Counted from the stretch's first letter, positions 25,082 to 38,619 are shown. The stretch is 64,000 nt of DNA from Fasciola hepatica (GCA_948099385.1 CANUEZ040000165.1:9146001-9210000), one strand, 5' to 3'. The notes: generated by a model from the sequence alone, not told the origin. Translations and numbers: made by a program.

Positions 25082-25199
25082 GAACGAAACTGGAATGACA
25101 GCTTAGAGCGATTGGGTGTTAGTCACTGTGTTTTCGTGTGTTGGTCTGTGTGTTTGTGGTGTTGTTTATTACTAAGGTGTTATTGAAAAGTAAAATTTT

Positions 25200-26378
25200 A
25201 CCTAAACATTTCACAAGGCTCGCCGATTTTTCGAAACACTACTAACCGATTTCAGTTCTGCCCTATTAATGATATGGGAAACTACATCGAATTTTCTCAG
25301 AAGCGAAAGAACTTTTGATAACAATAATTGCGGTGTCATCATTGGAGAAACAGTATGACGTCTTACTTGAACTCTCCAACCAGAACGATTTTTTTCCTGA
25401 GTATCCAGGCATCCCCCAAAACAGACGTTTTACACTATTTCTGGCTACATTCAATAAAGCTCAAAACTCGTTGCCAAGCCGTGGGATCCGTAGAGCATTC
25501 ATAAAAGAGCCTTCGTATGACATTTCATCTTGAAAAATCAGTTCATCTTCTGCAGCATGAAAAGAATCCCTTGGTAAATCACGAATGATGAAATAGTATT
25601 TAAAGCGCTGCTGGTATTCAAATGCCCTGCCAGCACAATGTACCGCCTTGATCTATCACAGTTTCTCTTGGAATCGAAGCTCGTGTCCTGACCTACTTAG
25701 AGATGACCAGTGTATCATTCGGCATGTTCGCAACAAGTCGTCCAGTGCAATATGTGTCAATGAATTCGTGGAAGCTTTCCGAATGGATAATGACAAGGAG
25801 GGTCAGTACATTTGATTGAGAGAACTAAAGCAATCAAAGCTGCATCATTATCAGCAGCAGCGGTTTGTACCTCGTTGGTCCTAGGTGTAAATAGCTTGGA
25901 TAGTTTTGTGGTAAATTTATGCTGCATTCGCACGTCACAACAAGACAAACCCCATGTTGAATAAAAACGGATTATTTGATTCAAATCATGTACCTTACCA
26001 AGCCCATACACGCTCTCACACAAACGAAGGCTTCATGTATATCTGACGCATCCCGTTATGAACCTTGGCTACTTGATGTTACGTATCTGTCGGTTACGCG
26101 TTTACTAATCGCCTCTCCATCATGTGGTCCCATGTGGCGTGCTCATGTATAACAATGATGCTTCAAACACTGTATACGAACAGTATTTGAACGACATTTA
26201 CGTCATCGTGAATTCCAAAGACGAGTGCAAAAGCACGTTTCATCAATTAAGCGCACTACATTGGAACATTCAGTTCATCGAACCTGGAGGAGATTGCATA
26301 GAAAATCACCGTTATTCATATTGCAATGATGGACTGATCAGAAGGCCGGTCGCTCTCCAAAACATGTATTCAAGATAG
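25200..26378 (+). mobile_element. Penelope-like reverse transcriptase remnant
   Basis: Plus strand. From about 25220 decayed N-terminal sequence (LTDFSSAL...ETTSNF) is followed by an open frame at 25315-25533. The clearest part is 26124-26378: VYEQYLNDIYVIVNSKDECK is the catalytic motif C region of Penelope-like reverse transcriptases (usual form RYLDDIF.I), followed by QLSALHWNIQF and a C-terminal segment. The YLDD box is YLND here (26184-26195), so one metal-binding Asp is gone. Multiple stops lie between the pieces. The GIY-YIG domain is missing, because the copy ends or decays near 26400. Confidence 0.7.
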
Positions 26379-26649
26379 CATCTATACTTCAGCAGCTATT
26401 CCCTTTAAGGTAAAAGTAAGCCCTTTTTCATGCGGAAAGAGAAATCTGCACTACCGACACTTATCTTTACGATTACTCCCATGTGGACTGGCTCCGACGA
26501 GAGTATGAGTCGACTTCGTGAATGTTCCGAAAGGTACTTGCCTATAAGCGGCGATCGTACGCGAGATCCAAGCACAGGGAAATTCAATTCTGTTTCCATT
26601 CGATCGGCTTACTATTTGACAGTACTGATCCATATTTTCGGGTATCCTC

Positions 26650-29400
26650 TAGAGTGACAGCGCTATCCTGCAGTTTTGAGATCTTCATGTCTGGACGTCG
26701 TGCGAAATGTCCAAACCACTGTACACTTAGACAATGGAAGAACGCTGACAGCTTTTTGTTATCAAATCAAAGCTGTTCGGTTGTATTTTATGAGCGCTTG
26801 TAGTGCAAAGCCACTTTCAGCATCCTGTCACGAACACCAGTGAATAAACACATTCAGCTTTTTTATGTCCTCGACGCGTGGTAGTCACTTCGCGTGACCG
26901 TAGGTCACTATTTGACGGATTGCGACTCAGAGTTTGATTTTGTTGCGTGCCCAGAGTGAATTGCGAAGCTGGGGGAAAGTAGACCTGGACTTGTCAATGC
27001 TCGACTTGACTTCATCTTTGGCTTGACATTTTCGGTGAATCTTGAGGCCTAGACATTTGAACGCAGGTACGTGCTCAATTGGTTTGTCCTTCCTGTTTAT
27101 CGGGAGAATGGAATGTGTAGTGCACGTCGAGAGGATCTTGGTCTTAGACTTAAAGATCTCTTGTCCCAAGGATTTTTGCTAAAGAGTCTACGCGATTGAG
27201 AACCGGCTACAGGATAGTTGGGCTGTCTCGAAGGATGACGATATCGACTGGGAACTTTTAATCGGCGAGGAAAGCTTCCGTGCCCAGCGGAACAATAGGG
27301 TAATCAGTGAGCTCCTGGTGCATCGTCTAATCGGTAGTGTAGAAGAACAGCACTGGCGACCAGAGACAGCCACGTCCAACACTGCAGTTGAGGGAGAAGT
27401 TACTGAACTCCTGACCATAGATGCGCATTCTTTCAAGCTTATTTGCTTAGTACAACTTCACGAAAGTGACAAGATTTTAAGGCATTCCACCGGCTTGTAT
27501 CATAGTTCAAAACGATTATCTGTCAGCAGAGTCAACGGCAGCTCGAAACTCAATGAAACAAGTAGTCGTCGGTTGTTGAAACTAGAATGGACATCTGAAT
27601 GCTCAGTGGAGGGTGAATATGTGGTCCACGAGCTCTCTACCACTGCAGAAACCTCCTTGATTGAGGCGTGTGCATGTGTCCCGCACCACTGATAAGCGGT
27701 TCAACAAAAGCTCGGAGAATATTTTGGCAGCCACGTAGATTAAACTGGTGATACGCTAGCTTGCACACACAGTTCTCAAGCCTTTCTTTAAAAAAGGGAG
27801 AAATTTTGAAGTACATCTTTCCGCTGGGAAATATCTTTTTTCCCAGATTGAACAGAACAATGTACAATGGCCTAAATAGTGTCGAAAGATATGTCTTCGG
27901 CGCAATGCCATCTTCCTTAGGGACTTTTCGGTTCTCCTGCTTGTGCATTACATTGGTGATGTCATCTCGGCTTGGTAGGTTGTTACTATCATAGATCTTG
28001 CTCTGGATTGCCGGGATTTAGTTTACGGAGCCTGCGGCGGAACGGTTCAGTAGACTGTCGACGTGTTCGGTCCATTGCTGCACTTTTTTTGGTCAGCTCA
28101 GGAATGATCAGTCCGGCAGTATTACAAGGGAGGGTTCTGCCGACTTTCGCTTACCGGATGCAGTGCGGATTAGATGGAACAGTTTTGAGAAGTCCTCGCA
28201 GTTAGCCGCAGTCTCCGTGCTTTCCATGATTTCGGTTCAGTGGTTGTTGCCGTCACTCTTGGCCGAACGTGTGGCTTTTCTTCGGATATCACTGAAGTCG
28301 GGGTGACCATTTAGGTGGGAATCTCCGGCTTTTTGGTTCCTTGGATAGTCGTCCCTTAGATCCGGTCATTCTGTTGTCGTTGTGCGAACCATAATTAATC
28401 TAAGGTGGATTATTGGATCGATGCATAAGTGAAGTTCACAGATTTTCCATTTGTACTTCTTCCCCAACTATGAATATGATGGCTACATGGGAGGCCATAG
28501 GGTCCGAGACCACTTAGAGCTTTCTCGGTGATCCTAACGTGGCCATGATAATCCACTTCGGGGAACAATTTTTGCGGCAATTGGTTAGGTGGATCTTAAA
28601 GCATGGATGGACGACGGTGTGGTCTGTGTCACTCCTGTTACCAGTATTCGTCCCTCAGTAGGACCGGCAATATTAAATTGAATATGACCAGCCTGATCTT
28701 GTCAGAATGTAGTTGATTTGGTGCACTGTGTGGCCGTCATTAGAGTACCACGTTAGCCAGTACTTCCTGGGATGTTGGGAGCGAATATTGGTGGCGAATA
28801 GGCTGCTGAACTCTGTAAGGCTGACGAGACGGTTGCCATTGTTGTGTGGATGTCCAAAACCATATTTTCCCATAATGTGTCCAGTTTTCTGGATGAAAGC
28901 AACAGTGCGGTCGTTACGGTCCGCCGCAACCAGGAGGATGTCACTTTTCGGGACGCTTTTTATCTACTCTTGTAGTTTGATGTAGAACTGGTTCTTTGTA
29001 GCTTCTTGAGCCGCAAATATTGGGGTATAGAACACAACTGTCAACAAGCTCAAGAGTGACATACGAAAACGAGCTAAGGCATTCCGAGGGGATATTGGGT
29101 CCGATGTCAGCAGTTTCTTGTGAGTGCTATTGCTCTTGGCTGTCGTGAAGCCGTGGAGACCAGAGCTCTCCTTGGGCCCACTGTGACGGAGGTGGTAAAC
29201 TTCTTCCACACCTGGAATCTTTATACACCGGGTCTCAGAATTCGGCAGCCGAACTTCGGAGGGACACACAATTTCGATGCGATAGTCGTGTAGTATTCAT
29301 GCTTTGATGGCTTGGATTCCGATATCCGAGAACGTTCTAACCTTCCAACACGCGATTTGAATTTGATTTCGCATATTTGTCACCCCCGCTGCTGAAAGAA
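26650..29400 (-). mobile_element. RTE-like LINE, near full coding length, disrupted
   Basis: The longest retroelement here. Minus strand, from 29400 downward. APE-type endonuclease: an N-terminal piece near 29300 (VRTFSDIGIQAIKA), then 28964-29269 (SEVRLPNSETRCIKIPGVEE, and later ALARFRMS). After a frameshift come 28673-28944, with AADRNARTG (GDWNA-like), FGHPHNNGNRLVS and YSNDGHTVHQINYILTR (the catalytic S-N-D..H..IDH block). Linker near 28050-28230: CEDFSKLFHLIRTASGK and WTEHVDSLLNRSAAGS. Reverse transcriptase: 27637-27948 (RKVPKEDGIAPKTYL through FVEPLISGAGH). C-terminal: 26927-27169 (FKCLGLKIHRKCQAKDEV and RSTFPQLRNSLWARNKI), then LSVQWFGHFARRPDMK near 26700. Frameshifts and stops throughout; the fingers-palm interval 27170-27640 is the most decayed. 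Endonuclease then reverse transcriptase in one unit fits the RTE clade. Confidence 0.9.
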
Positions 29401-31760
29401 CATGAGACCCATTGCTCACCGGGGAAGCCTTAGCATGGGTGGTGTGCACAAAGTAAATGTGTCACGGAGAGTCTTGAGAATTCGGTACGAAGAGGCTTCC
29501 CTAGCGTCACTTGGCTTTCTCTTCGAGGTAGCAACTCCAGCCCGTGCACAACCAAGAGCTTCCAGAAGGGCTACAGAAAATTTGTTTGCTGGAAGCCGGT
29601 GGCTGAAAGAGCGATTCGTACTCCTCTAAATGGCAGTCTGCCAGTCGGAAAGGCCTGGCGTGTCTAACTTGGTCTTGGGATACGGTGGTCGGTGGCTCTC
29701 TAGGAGATCGTTCGCCACTCAGCAGAAGTGAACAAGACTCAGAGGTAATGTGACTCTGTTGATCAGAGAGATTTTATTTTCCAGAAAATCTCACCCGCCT
29801 ACGCAGGAATATCAGCTTTCGCATGCTGGGTGCCGTCTCGTAGATATTTTGAGGTCTTGCTTGCCCTCGGAGTGGTTTGGCCGCATGTCAAGCGGATTGT
29901 GGGCTGTGGCTGCTGAAGCTTGCTTCAGCTTCGTGGAACCGCACGTAGGAGTTGCGTAAGTGATGGAGATCAGACAGATGATAAATACCTCGAGAAGCAC
30001 GACAGTCTACCAACTCAGATGGGCTAGACTCAAATATTCTATGCACCAATACTACCACACACGACCGGGAAGCTGAAAGATGGACGCAACTGACTGTTCT
30101 TAGCTTTTCAGGTCAGCGAATATCAAACTTCTTTTATACCGAAATATTCACTATAATTTAATTACATAAGTAAGGTCATCGCAGCTCCAGATTTGGCTAT
30201 CCTTCTACACCCAAGGAGCCTCATCTTTGTCAATTATCGTACCTACTTTAACCCAAAGATTTTCATTTTCTCCATGATTTTCCTGTTTAAAATATCATAG
30301 GTAGTAGAACCACTGTTTTCCTACCGCAAGCCACATCGCATTTACCATTTCACATGTTGACGCTCAGTCATCTCCGTCGGTAGACGGTAGGAAAATTGCA
30401 TAATCAAACGGCCGAACCTATTCTGGTCTGACTACAAGCGGCATTGAGTGAAAAAGGTCGATGACTTCATCGAGCATTCAAGTCAAACATTACGCGGTAT
30501 TTGCGGGGCCAAACCACTGCTCCGACCTAAGCACGGCATTCACCGTCATTTATCACACACGAAGGTAGCTTAGGATGGACGGAGTTAGCCAACACCGTCT
30601 CCAACTGCGCAAACCACGGGAATAGCTCATTACATTTATCTTTCCTTCAAAGAATTCTCCATTAGGCACTAGACCACATTTGGCAGTACGTATTGAATGA
30701 TTCCTGTTTGGTCTTATGAGGACCGTCGCAATCAGTAAACCGTTGATACTCGTTCCACGAGAATCGATCCAAGTCTCTCACATTCAAAAAATGAACGGCA
30801 ATGGGTGTGATTAAACCGTAAGTGTTTTAGCGACGAAAGACCATACTGATGAATAGGATAAGTTTAGGGTTTAATATGGCACTGTGAAGTCATACTTTGC
30901 AGATTCCAGTGTCATTGACCATCATTTCAAGCGGACTTCAATTTAACTCACGATATGGTCGTCGGTATCACTATCAATAGCCACAAAAGAAATTCGAACT
31001 TTATTGGCGTGAACACCATCAAAGAAAAAAACGCCCACCATGTGCTGCACATTCAGTAATGCACATTGCACGCTTTAATATTGATACGGAATATTTTTTA
31101 TCTCTTCAACGGTTGTTTTCCGAGGCCATATATGGTTCAGATTATCAAAGATGATGTCCAACCCAACAAAGAAACTGGAAGATATTACCGTGATCAATGA
31201 ATGTCCCAGAAAATACAACTACATGTCAGCGTCCGATAATCTCACCGGAACCATTACAGATATTTGAAACAGAGGCCTTTCCTCACCCCATCAACACACA
31301 AACACACACGTGCACCTTTTGACACTCAATGACTCTAGATGAATGTCCCAGAATCATTCACATGCAAGTTCGTCACGTGGTGGATAAGGCTCGGTAATCC
31401 CACAGTTCATTGATTACTTACTTTTTGGAGAAACCTGCTCTAAAGAATATCAAAAACGAACGTTTAATATCCTAATTAATATACTTCTGTGATAATCCAG
31501 GCGTTTGCGACCACATTACATTAACAAAATATTTATAAAGTGTAGAAAAGTCACGAGTTACATAACAATAAGGACGTTCCACGATAGGCACCGAAACAGC
31601 TCCACTCTAGTCCTTAAAACTGGTTCGAGACGTGTCAGAATCCTCCAGAATTCTGCTCCTGAAAAGGAACACCGATGGTTAGGAATCGTCAAACATTGTC
31701 AGAAAAATACTGACAATTAAGTCCGCAAAAACAAGATTATCTATATGCTTATAAAACAGG
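29400..31760. other. Possible LINE 5' end, then unassigned
   Basis: The first few hundred bases (to about 29750) may be the 5' untranslated end of the minus-strand RTE-like element, since endonuclease coding stops near 29390. From about 29800 to 31760 nothing could be supported. Confidence 0.4.
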
Positions 31761-31764
31761 CTAA

Positions 31765-32436
31765 ACATCAACATCACCTTCCAGACCATTCGCAATATCA
31801 TCCGAAACATCACCATGATAAACAAGTTCAATAGTGACAATCAACAATATATATATATATTGGAAAATCCTGTCACTGAAATAAAACTAAACATCATCAT
31901 GACTAACATCAACAAGAACACCGATAAAATAATCATTGACATGAACATCAACCGCACGGTCAAAACCAACACTAGCATCATCCGAAACATATCACCAATA
32001 TTCCAGTCATTACCAACAGAATTATCAAAATCATCAAAAACAACAACACAATAAAAAGATTTAATTATCAACAAAAAAATATTATTAGTAATAGAAAAAT
32101 AATGAGGACCACGAAAAAAATGATACATGTTATTTTCTTTATCACCAACAATACAAGCACAATCAAGAACATCATCGATACCTTCACTATTATCAGGAAC
32201 CTAGTCATTCAAATCATCAACATCCGCGGAACTACAGTCAACATCATCATCATCGTCAAAAGCCGAATCAGAATCATCAACATCATTATCAACATCGTCA
32301 TTATCCAAATCATCATCATCATCATCATCATCATCCGAATCTTCATCATTAACGATATCATTACCATCATTCGCTTCATCATCATTACCCATATCATCCG
32401 AATCATCACCATCATCTTCGTCATCAGCAGGATAAT
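31765..32436. repeat. Degenerate ATC/AAC trinucleotide domain
   Basis: About 670 bp is built from ATC, AAC, ATT and ACC trinucleotides with phase kept over long distances. The purest part is (ATC)n at 32311-32334. It contains almost no G on the plus strand. In consequence it is open in several frames on both strands: Ile/Asn-rich on plus, Asp-rich (32201-32476) or Met/Ile-rich on minus. These frames are explained by the repeat and are not called as genes. Confidence 0.85.
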
Positions 32437-32439
32437 GGT

Positions 32440-34985
32440 GTTCGGTTTTAATACTTTTTCTCGCTGTCCGCCTCATATTTTCTTGCTCTCATCCTTCTGA
32501 TTCTTGTCCGGAGTCAATTCTCCTACTCATAGTTTATCGCTTTCCCGTATTCTAATTCTCAACGGAAAATTGGACCCGGAATAATTAGGGCCGAAATCCA
32601 CCACTAAGGGACCGAGGGTCGATGACACACGCTACCTATTTGGGCCGCACCCGGTCAGCATTGGAGATGCTCGGAAATTTTGCAACAGTTATTGGGGTCG
32701 AGTTGCCCAAGACTATCACCCGGTATGTGATAATCCCTATGTATTTGTATATTACTTCCTGGTATCTTTTTGCTCTGAAATTCCGTATTTGATTTAATTT
32801 GTTACTTGTCTCCTCTTTATCTTAGAAAATTCCAGTGAATTCCTTTTGTGGTGAAATCATGCACTCAGATCAGTGCTGCGTACTTTCTGATTGTACGACA
32901 CCCACAAACTCTACTTCTCCCGATTGTTTGGCTTCCTAATCGGTTCAAGTGGTCCGTATTCGGTTAACTGCACGCAAGTGAATAAACGGGGCCAGCCTAA
33001 ACCGCGCCGCCACATAAGTACACGTAAGAGGGAGAAATGTTTCAATGATTGCTGGTGGTGAGTGGAAGAAAAAAAGCGAAGATAATTGTAGTGTTTTGGA
33101 AGCAGCCCAGAGCTCAGTTTCTCCCCATCGAGTAAGACCCAACCCGGATAGGATGTGGAAGAGTACTACACATTCATTTCAAAGGAAGGCAGTGGAATGG
33201 GGAAGTAGTGACACTGTAGGGACGATTCAAAGGCCAATCATTTTGCAATGGATGAGCAGGATCCCGGAGGATTTTGTGAGCAAGAAATAAACAAAATTTG
33301 ATTTGCTAGTCGGAAGAGCATCGACGCAGATAGTGAAATACGACCAATTACTGTTACATCATGACACACAGTAGTAAGGTCCTGCTTCAGAAGGCCGAAG
33401 TAATGACAGGGGAGTGGCAAAACAAGGTAGGAAGAATGTACTGCAGGACGAATTGGGAGACAACGAACAGCCGTATCCAAAACAGTCTGAGTATCCGTAT
33501 TTGAAAAGATAAAAGCATTGAATCTGCGCTGCCCATCGTAGCTTATCGTAAAGATTCACCCTCGACTACTTGACAGAACGCCGTCCAGTTATATAGTTAT
33601 AAATCATAGAAGTGGAATCTGTTGGAAAGTGGCAGGGGAAATGCTGAAAAACACTGAAGATACTTCGAAGGGCTCAAGTTTAACCCCGATTGGGTTGAAG
33701 ATGGAGCAAGCCTAAGATGTTCGGCCACACAGAATTGTGCAAAACGAAACAGTCATTCGAGGTTTCCATTACTGCAGATAACCTCTCTCTGGACAGGTTC
33801 ACAGTTCTATTATGGTTGCCTCCATTTCTGAGAACGATGTTACCGAACATCAAACGCTCACATATGACATGTTTCATGTCGCATCGACTTTTTGATGCAC
33901 TCCAAGCCAAAGAGTATATTAAGTGAGATTAGTTTTTACCGATTGATTCAAAGCACGGTTAAGCACCGGAGCAGTAAAGTCCTTCACTAGAGCTGTCGTT
34001 TCACACCTTGTTCAGACCAATCACACGGTAAACGTGACTGACGCTCTCAGTGCCCTGTACTAAGGTTCGGGGTCGGCACTCAAGACCGGTAAAATGTCGC
34101 ATACAAGCCACTTCTGAGAATGCCGGTCTCCGCCTCCTCCAACCCCGTCTGTGTGTTGAAAAACAAATCGCGTGAGCTCCCAAACTGCCTTGGTCCACCA
34201 TCCACCCTACAACTGGTCGTGGATCAATTGGAAATTGGTGTAACAACTGAGAATCCACACATTCGGTTTTGATTTAAGTCTGGGTTACAATTGTTTTCTT
34301 CGGTTTTAATACCACTAGTCTCTATCACTTCCTACGTGACTAATTAGTCCAATTCCTTAAATAGTCGTAAAATATTGTGATGTAATGGCTTAAGTATAAA
34401 GCACCAAAAACGAGCTTGTTCACCACTCTGTGTTCTCCAAATACCTCGGTGCAGCTTATAATACTTTTAGGAATATGTCCGGGTTTTCCGCAGCGAACTC
34501 ATAATCATTTGATGGTCCGCAAGTTTGTGTTACTTCTGCAGCTCCGCACTATGAATTGCGCAATGACGTGAATGTAACGTTTAATTTTATAGGTTAAAAG
34601 TGTTCACTGATATTTTTGTGCCGCCAGCCGCCTTGGCTCGTGACTGCCTCCTTTCAGCGTTAGTCTTAGACCAACACATCCGATCTCTGGCTGTACTTAC
34701 ACCAATACAAAAATCGTGTGCACTACCTCAGCCTGAGTCTGATGTTTATTGAGCGCCTTGGATCGACTGAAACACGAATGTATTTGCGCTTGGCGTAAAC
34801 TCGTTCTGAATGCTAATAAGCATTACCCTTGAATACTTTTGATCCAAACCACTTACAGTGACCAAATGTGGTATAGTGGTGTTACAACTCAATAATATAT
34901 CAAATATATGCACGGATTATTAACCTGAGGTAGGCAATCCAATTTATCTCAGGAAAAGTTCCTAAGATGGTGCTAAATGCTAATA
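32440..34985. other. No supportable gene
   Basis: Short frames on both strands without domains. The segment near 34030-34260 is GC-richer than its surroundings and could be a degraded repeat, but no second copy was identified. Confidence 0.35.
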
Positions 34986-34989
34986 AACC

Positions 34990-35600
34990 CACTCCTAAAC
35001 CAACGGCAAAAACAATCCGCTTGTTAAAAAAAACCGTGACCTTCATTGTTGATGACTAAAACAACTTCCAGACACGCTTCCAATTATATTCCGAGTGGTC
35101 TCAATTCGTATCTCATCCCATTCATCGAGGATGATGGAAGTCAATGCAAAGTGATGCAACGTGTCGGAGGCTCTTCTATCCCCATAGACTCGTCCAGCCA
35201 GTAGACTCTAGATATTCTCAGTTGCTTTCAAGTCTGGACAACGAGCGGCCCAGTCCTTGGTCTTCATGGTCCAGTATAGTAGTCACATTCTGCCGAGGTT
35301 TGCCATGTATGTGAGGGCTCTGTTCATGTTGGTGTTCTGTGGTCCTCAGTCAATTTTACGCAATAACGGGTAGTAAAATTTCATCCATTGTTCTGATATA
35401 TGAGTCAGTGGTATGTTTCCTTTCCAGAAACACTAGTAGAGATTTTCCAGGTTCCGAAACTGAAACCCATACAATCACAGAACCACCACCGAATAATCGA
35501 CGACTATGATTCAGCTTGCTTATGTCAAAATCACACCAATAGTACAGCGTTATTTTAAGTCGTGAAAAATGTTTTTCCGACTTGTCCAAGCCTATCTAAA
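34990..35600 (-). mobile_element. Tc1/mariner transposase remnant
   Basis: Minus strand. The frame 35356-35589 carries LFGGGSVIVWVSVSEPGK, the GGGSVMVWG block, then LLVFLERKHTTDSYIRTMDE, the usual VFLEG....YI..L.E segment. Downstream (lower coordinates) are KTKDWAARCPDLKATENI (the DWPARSPDLNPIENLW motif, with its Asp kept), a stop, and LAGRVYGDRRASDTL. The C-terminus reads EIRIETTRNIIGSVSGSC. Frameshift and stops make it a pseudogene. It is a different and less scrambled copy than the one at 17 kb. The 5' half of the element beyond 35600 was not confidently read. Confidence 0.8.
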
Positions 35601-36735
35601 CTTTATTACGCACCGGACAGCCTTTGTGCTTGCTCGTAGATTGATCATATTGTAATTGGCCACCACTGGCGTGGATCAGATGAAAACTGTCCTTCATTGT
35701 GGCACACACCTGTGGACTCATATCAGGCTTTGATACTTGCACGCTTCCGTTTGAGTCTCCTTAGTGGTCACACCAAAGTAGAGGCCACCCATCCCGCGCA
35801 TTTGCTTCTGGGCGATAAGCAGCGATATGATTTCCAGACGGAACTGTCTACGGTGTGATATACTCCGCCGTATGTCCAGGACAGATGAACGCCGGAGACA
35901 GATCTAGGCAGCCTTGTATGCCTCACAGAATACCACCCAGGACTCACGTTCATGTAGGTGTCACAAACAATCGATATCTTCCATATCAGCTGCTCCGTCG
36001 GATGCTCGCAGATCCTTCCATCTGGCTGCCAAATTCCCAATGGGCAAATTATCGAAAAATCCAAATCTGTTGTGATCATCCAGCCTGATAGGAGAAGCTA
36101 ATAGTTTGTGTGAGTACCTATCTCTCAATTACTTGCTAGTATTGTGTGGGATTAATGATACTTTGTTTGGCCGACTGTTTTTTGGACTCCGCCTTGCAAT
36201 CAAACTTGGGTCGGTGATTCAAATCAGCCCGGATGAGAGCGGGGTGGTGCGGTGGTAACACGCTTTCGAGTTGTGGGGACCACTTGTCGAAAATCAAATA
36301 GGCTGTCTCTATGACAATCTAGACTTTGCTACTAAGTGAGGATTTGAAAGAAAATCAGGAAGATGGATGAGAAAAAGATTTCAGTTGGAGAAGAATGTTG
36401 TCATGCGAAAAATTTCGGAGACGGATTTTGGTTTGACTTATTCGCCCGAAAGAGCGGAAAGCAGACCGGGAGGATATTTCAAGCCTCAATAGAACCAGAA
36501 GATGGCAACTGGTTGCGACAGGTGCACATCACTTTAGGGAAGATAATTTAGAATGATTGGTAATTATCCTTTCTAAAAAAGAGTTGATTCTAGCTGGAGA
36601 AAAACTGAGATCAGGTAAATCAAACTCACTATGAACTGGAATGCGATAACGAAGAACAGGGCGTTAGATACAACGTTTTTCGCTAACGGAGGACGTATTT
36701 TGGCACTGAGTAAAAACGGGGTGAACATCTTTGCT

Positions 36736-36753
36736 GGGGAGGTGGGGGGGGGG
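36736..36753 (+). other. G-rich tract
   Basis: GGGGAGGTGGGGGGGGGG: a G-rich tract that could form a quadruplex or reflect homopolymer error. Confidence 0.5.
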
Positions 36754-38457
36754 TAGTTAAGGACAGTCGGCCAGCAAGCACGAATGCGTTGTTTGGGTCG
36801 AAAGGGAATTTCTCGATATAAATGATCGGTCAAATCAGACTGAGGAGAAAATCCAGTATTCCGTTCGAGTGGAAGTATTTCTGACTGCGTACAGCGGCGT
36901 ACAGTGATCATAACGACTAAAATCCTTGAATTCGATGAGGTGGTGGTAAACACTGAAATGTAGTACAGCCTGTCAAAGGATGCGCATGGATCACACAGTG
37001 AGGTATTCTATCACAGACTGTTAATAAGTTACTTCACACCATATGCAAATGAAGCAAAAATTGAATCTAATGTGCTTACGAATATTCAATACGGCACCTA
37101 CATGTTCCCGGTCACGGAAGAGTTTCGTACTCGCGGTTAACCCAATAACAGTTGAGACTGTTCCATATTTTTTCTCAAATCTTTGTTTTTACTGGGCTGT
37201 TCTTAGTCAGATGTGTTTTTAGTCCATTTAGGGGTCATAAGCATCAGAGACGAAGTCTTTATTTTTCGGGATGCGCATAAATCAGTGCTCTACCAGAAGG
37301 CTTTTACCTAGGCCCTCTTAAAGACCAACCAATTGTGAGCTGTCTTTGTTGTGTTGTAGAACAAATCATGTACACAGAAGCAGTCAATTCAACATCCGAT
37401 TCATGTAATTGGGTTCTCTCGGTTTTTCATTCAATTACCCGATGCTCTAATTAGGTTAAATTTAGCGGAAAAAAGAACCGTCTCGTATTGGCAAGGTCAT
37501 TTGGGCAAGTCCATACCAAAAGTCTTATCATTGGTCCCTCGAGGAAGTGTGATTGCCTCAGATAGAGTGAGGAAATGGCATAGAAACAGCTCAGCAGAAA
37601 GGTACCTAGTACGCGAACAACAATTCCCACAGCGTGCTGCATCAACGAGGTGGCTTCTTACTGAATTCAAAAAGGTTATTAAGTCCTCAACCTAGCTCAT
37701 CAGTTGGCCTTTTCCGATTTCCGCGGATCACGCGCGCATTTCTTGCCCTGCACTATTTCTGAACGGATTTAACGCACGGAGTTGGATCTTTTGGGCTACT
37801 TGTTCTGACGTGACACTATCGAAAACGAAATTTATCATAGGTTCGAATTCATGAATTTTTAATCCCACCACTATTCCTTCTTTTGTACTATTAGTCATTA
37901 CGGATAATTGCAGGTGTCCATGGGGAGTTCCGTTCCTTTTTGTGCTAGATTCATTTGGATGAATGCGTTGAGAAGCAGTCCTAGATGAGGAAGTGAGTCT
38001 AGATGTAACGCATAAATGAACTCCTTTGGTCCGAACTGGTTGCCTGTCGTACATGAACGAATTCATCCCATCTTCTTGTTGTGTCTGGTTAGGATCTCGC
38101 ACACTACGCGGTCAACCGATCAATATTCCTCTCATGAATGGACATACTCCCAATTTGCCTTGATCTTTAACCATGCTTTAGCGCCAGCAGTATTGACCTA
38201 TCGATTTTGTTGTGTACTGATTTGTCTTCCTCTGCTGTGCGTGAAGGCACAAGTAGTTTAATTCTTTATGCCAACTCACTTGCTTGTTTGCCGCTTAGTC
38301 GCCGGCTACGGCCGGGTTTGGTGTTCACAATGGCATAAATAAATGCAAAGCCACCATTACGTGTTCTACTACCGGTTGTGGACACAGCACTTCTGCAGAC
38401 GTGATCACTGACAAAACGGTTCGATATAATTTCAAGAATCGGCGTAGCACAGTGGTG

Positions 38458-38458
<1 letters not shown>

Positions 38459-38489
<31 letters not shown>
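38459..38489. repeat. (CA)n microsatellite
   Basis: CA run of about 15 units. Confidence 0.95.
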
Positions 38490-38491
<2 letters not shown>

Positions 38492-38619
38492 TCAAGAAGT
38501 TAAGGCCCGGGTTTAGACCCTGAATGGGGCGGAGGCTTTGCACAACCTATGAGCTCTAACAGGAGCGAGGCTCTTGATCGGATGACCTGAGGTTTGTGAG
38601 TTCTACACACTGCTCGTTA

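Larger units (their letters stand above)
35600..38600. other. Unassigned; several long unidentified frames
   Basis: Three frames are long but unrecognised: minus 36573-36953 (126 codons, hydrophobic C-terminal end), minus 37728-38102 (124 codons, polar), and plus 36363-36551 (62 codons). None has splice or domain support. A G-run tract (36736-36753) and a CA microsatellite (38459-38489) are present. Confidence 0.35.

Noticed and set aside
32201..32476. Asp-rich minus-strand frame of 91 codons as an acidic protein
   Set aside because: Composition is fully explained by the ATC trinucleotide repeat, and two other frames are open over the same bases.
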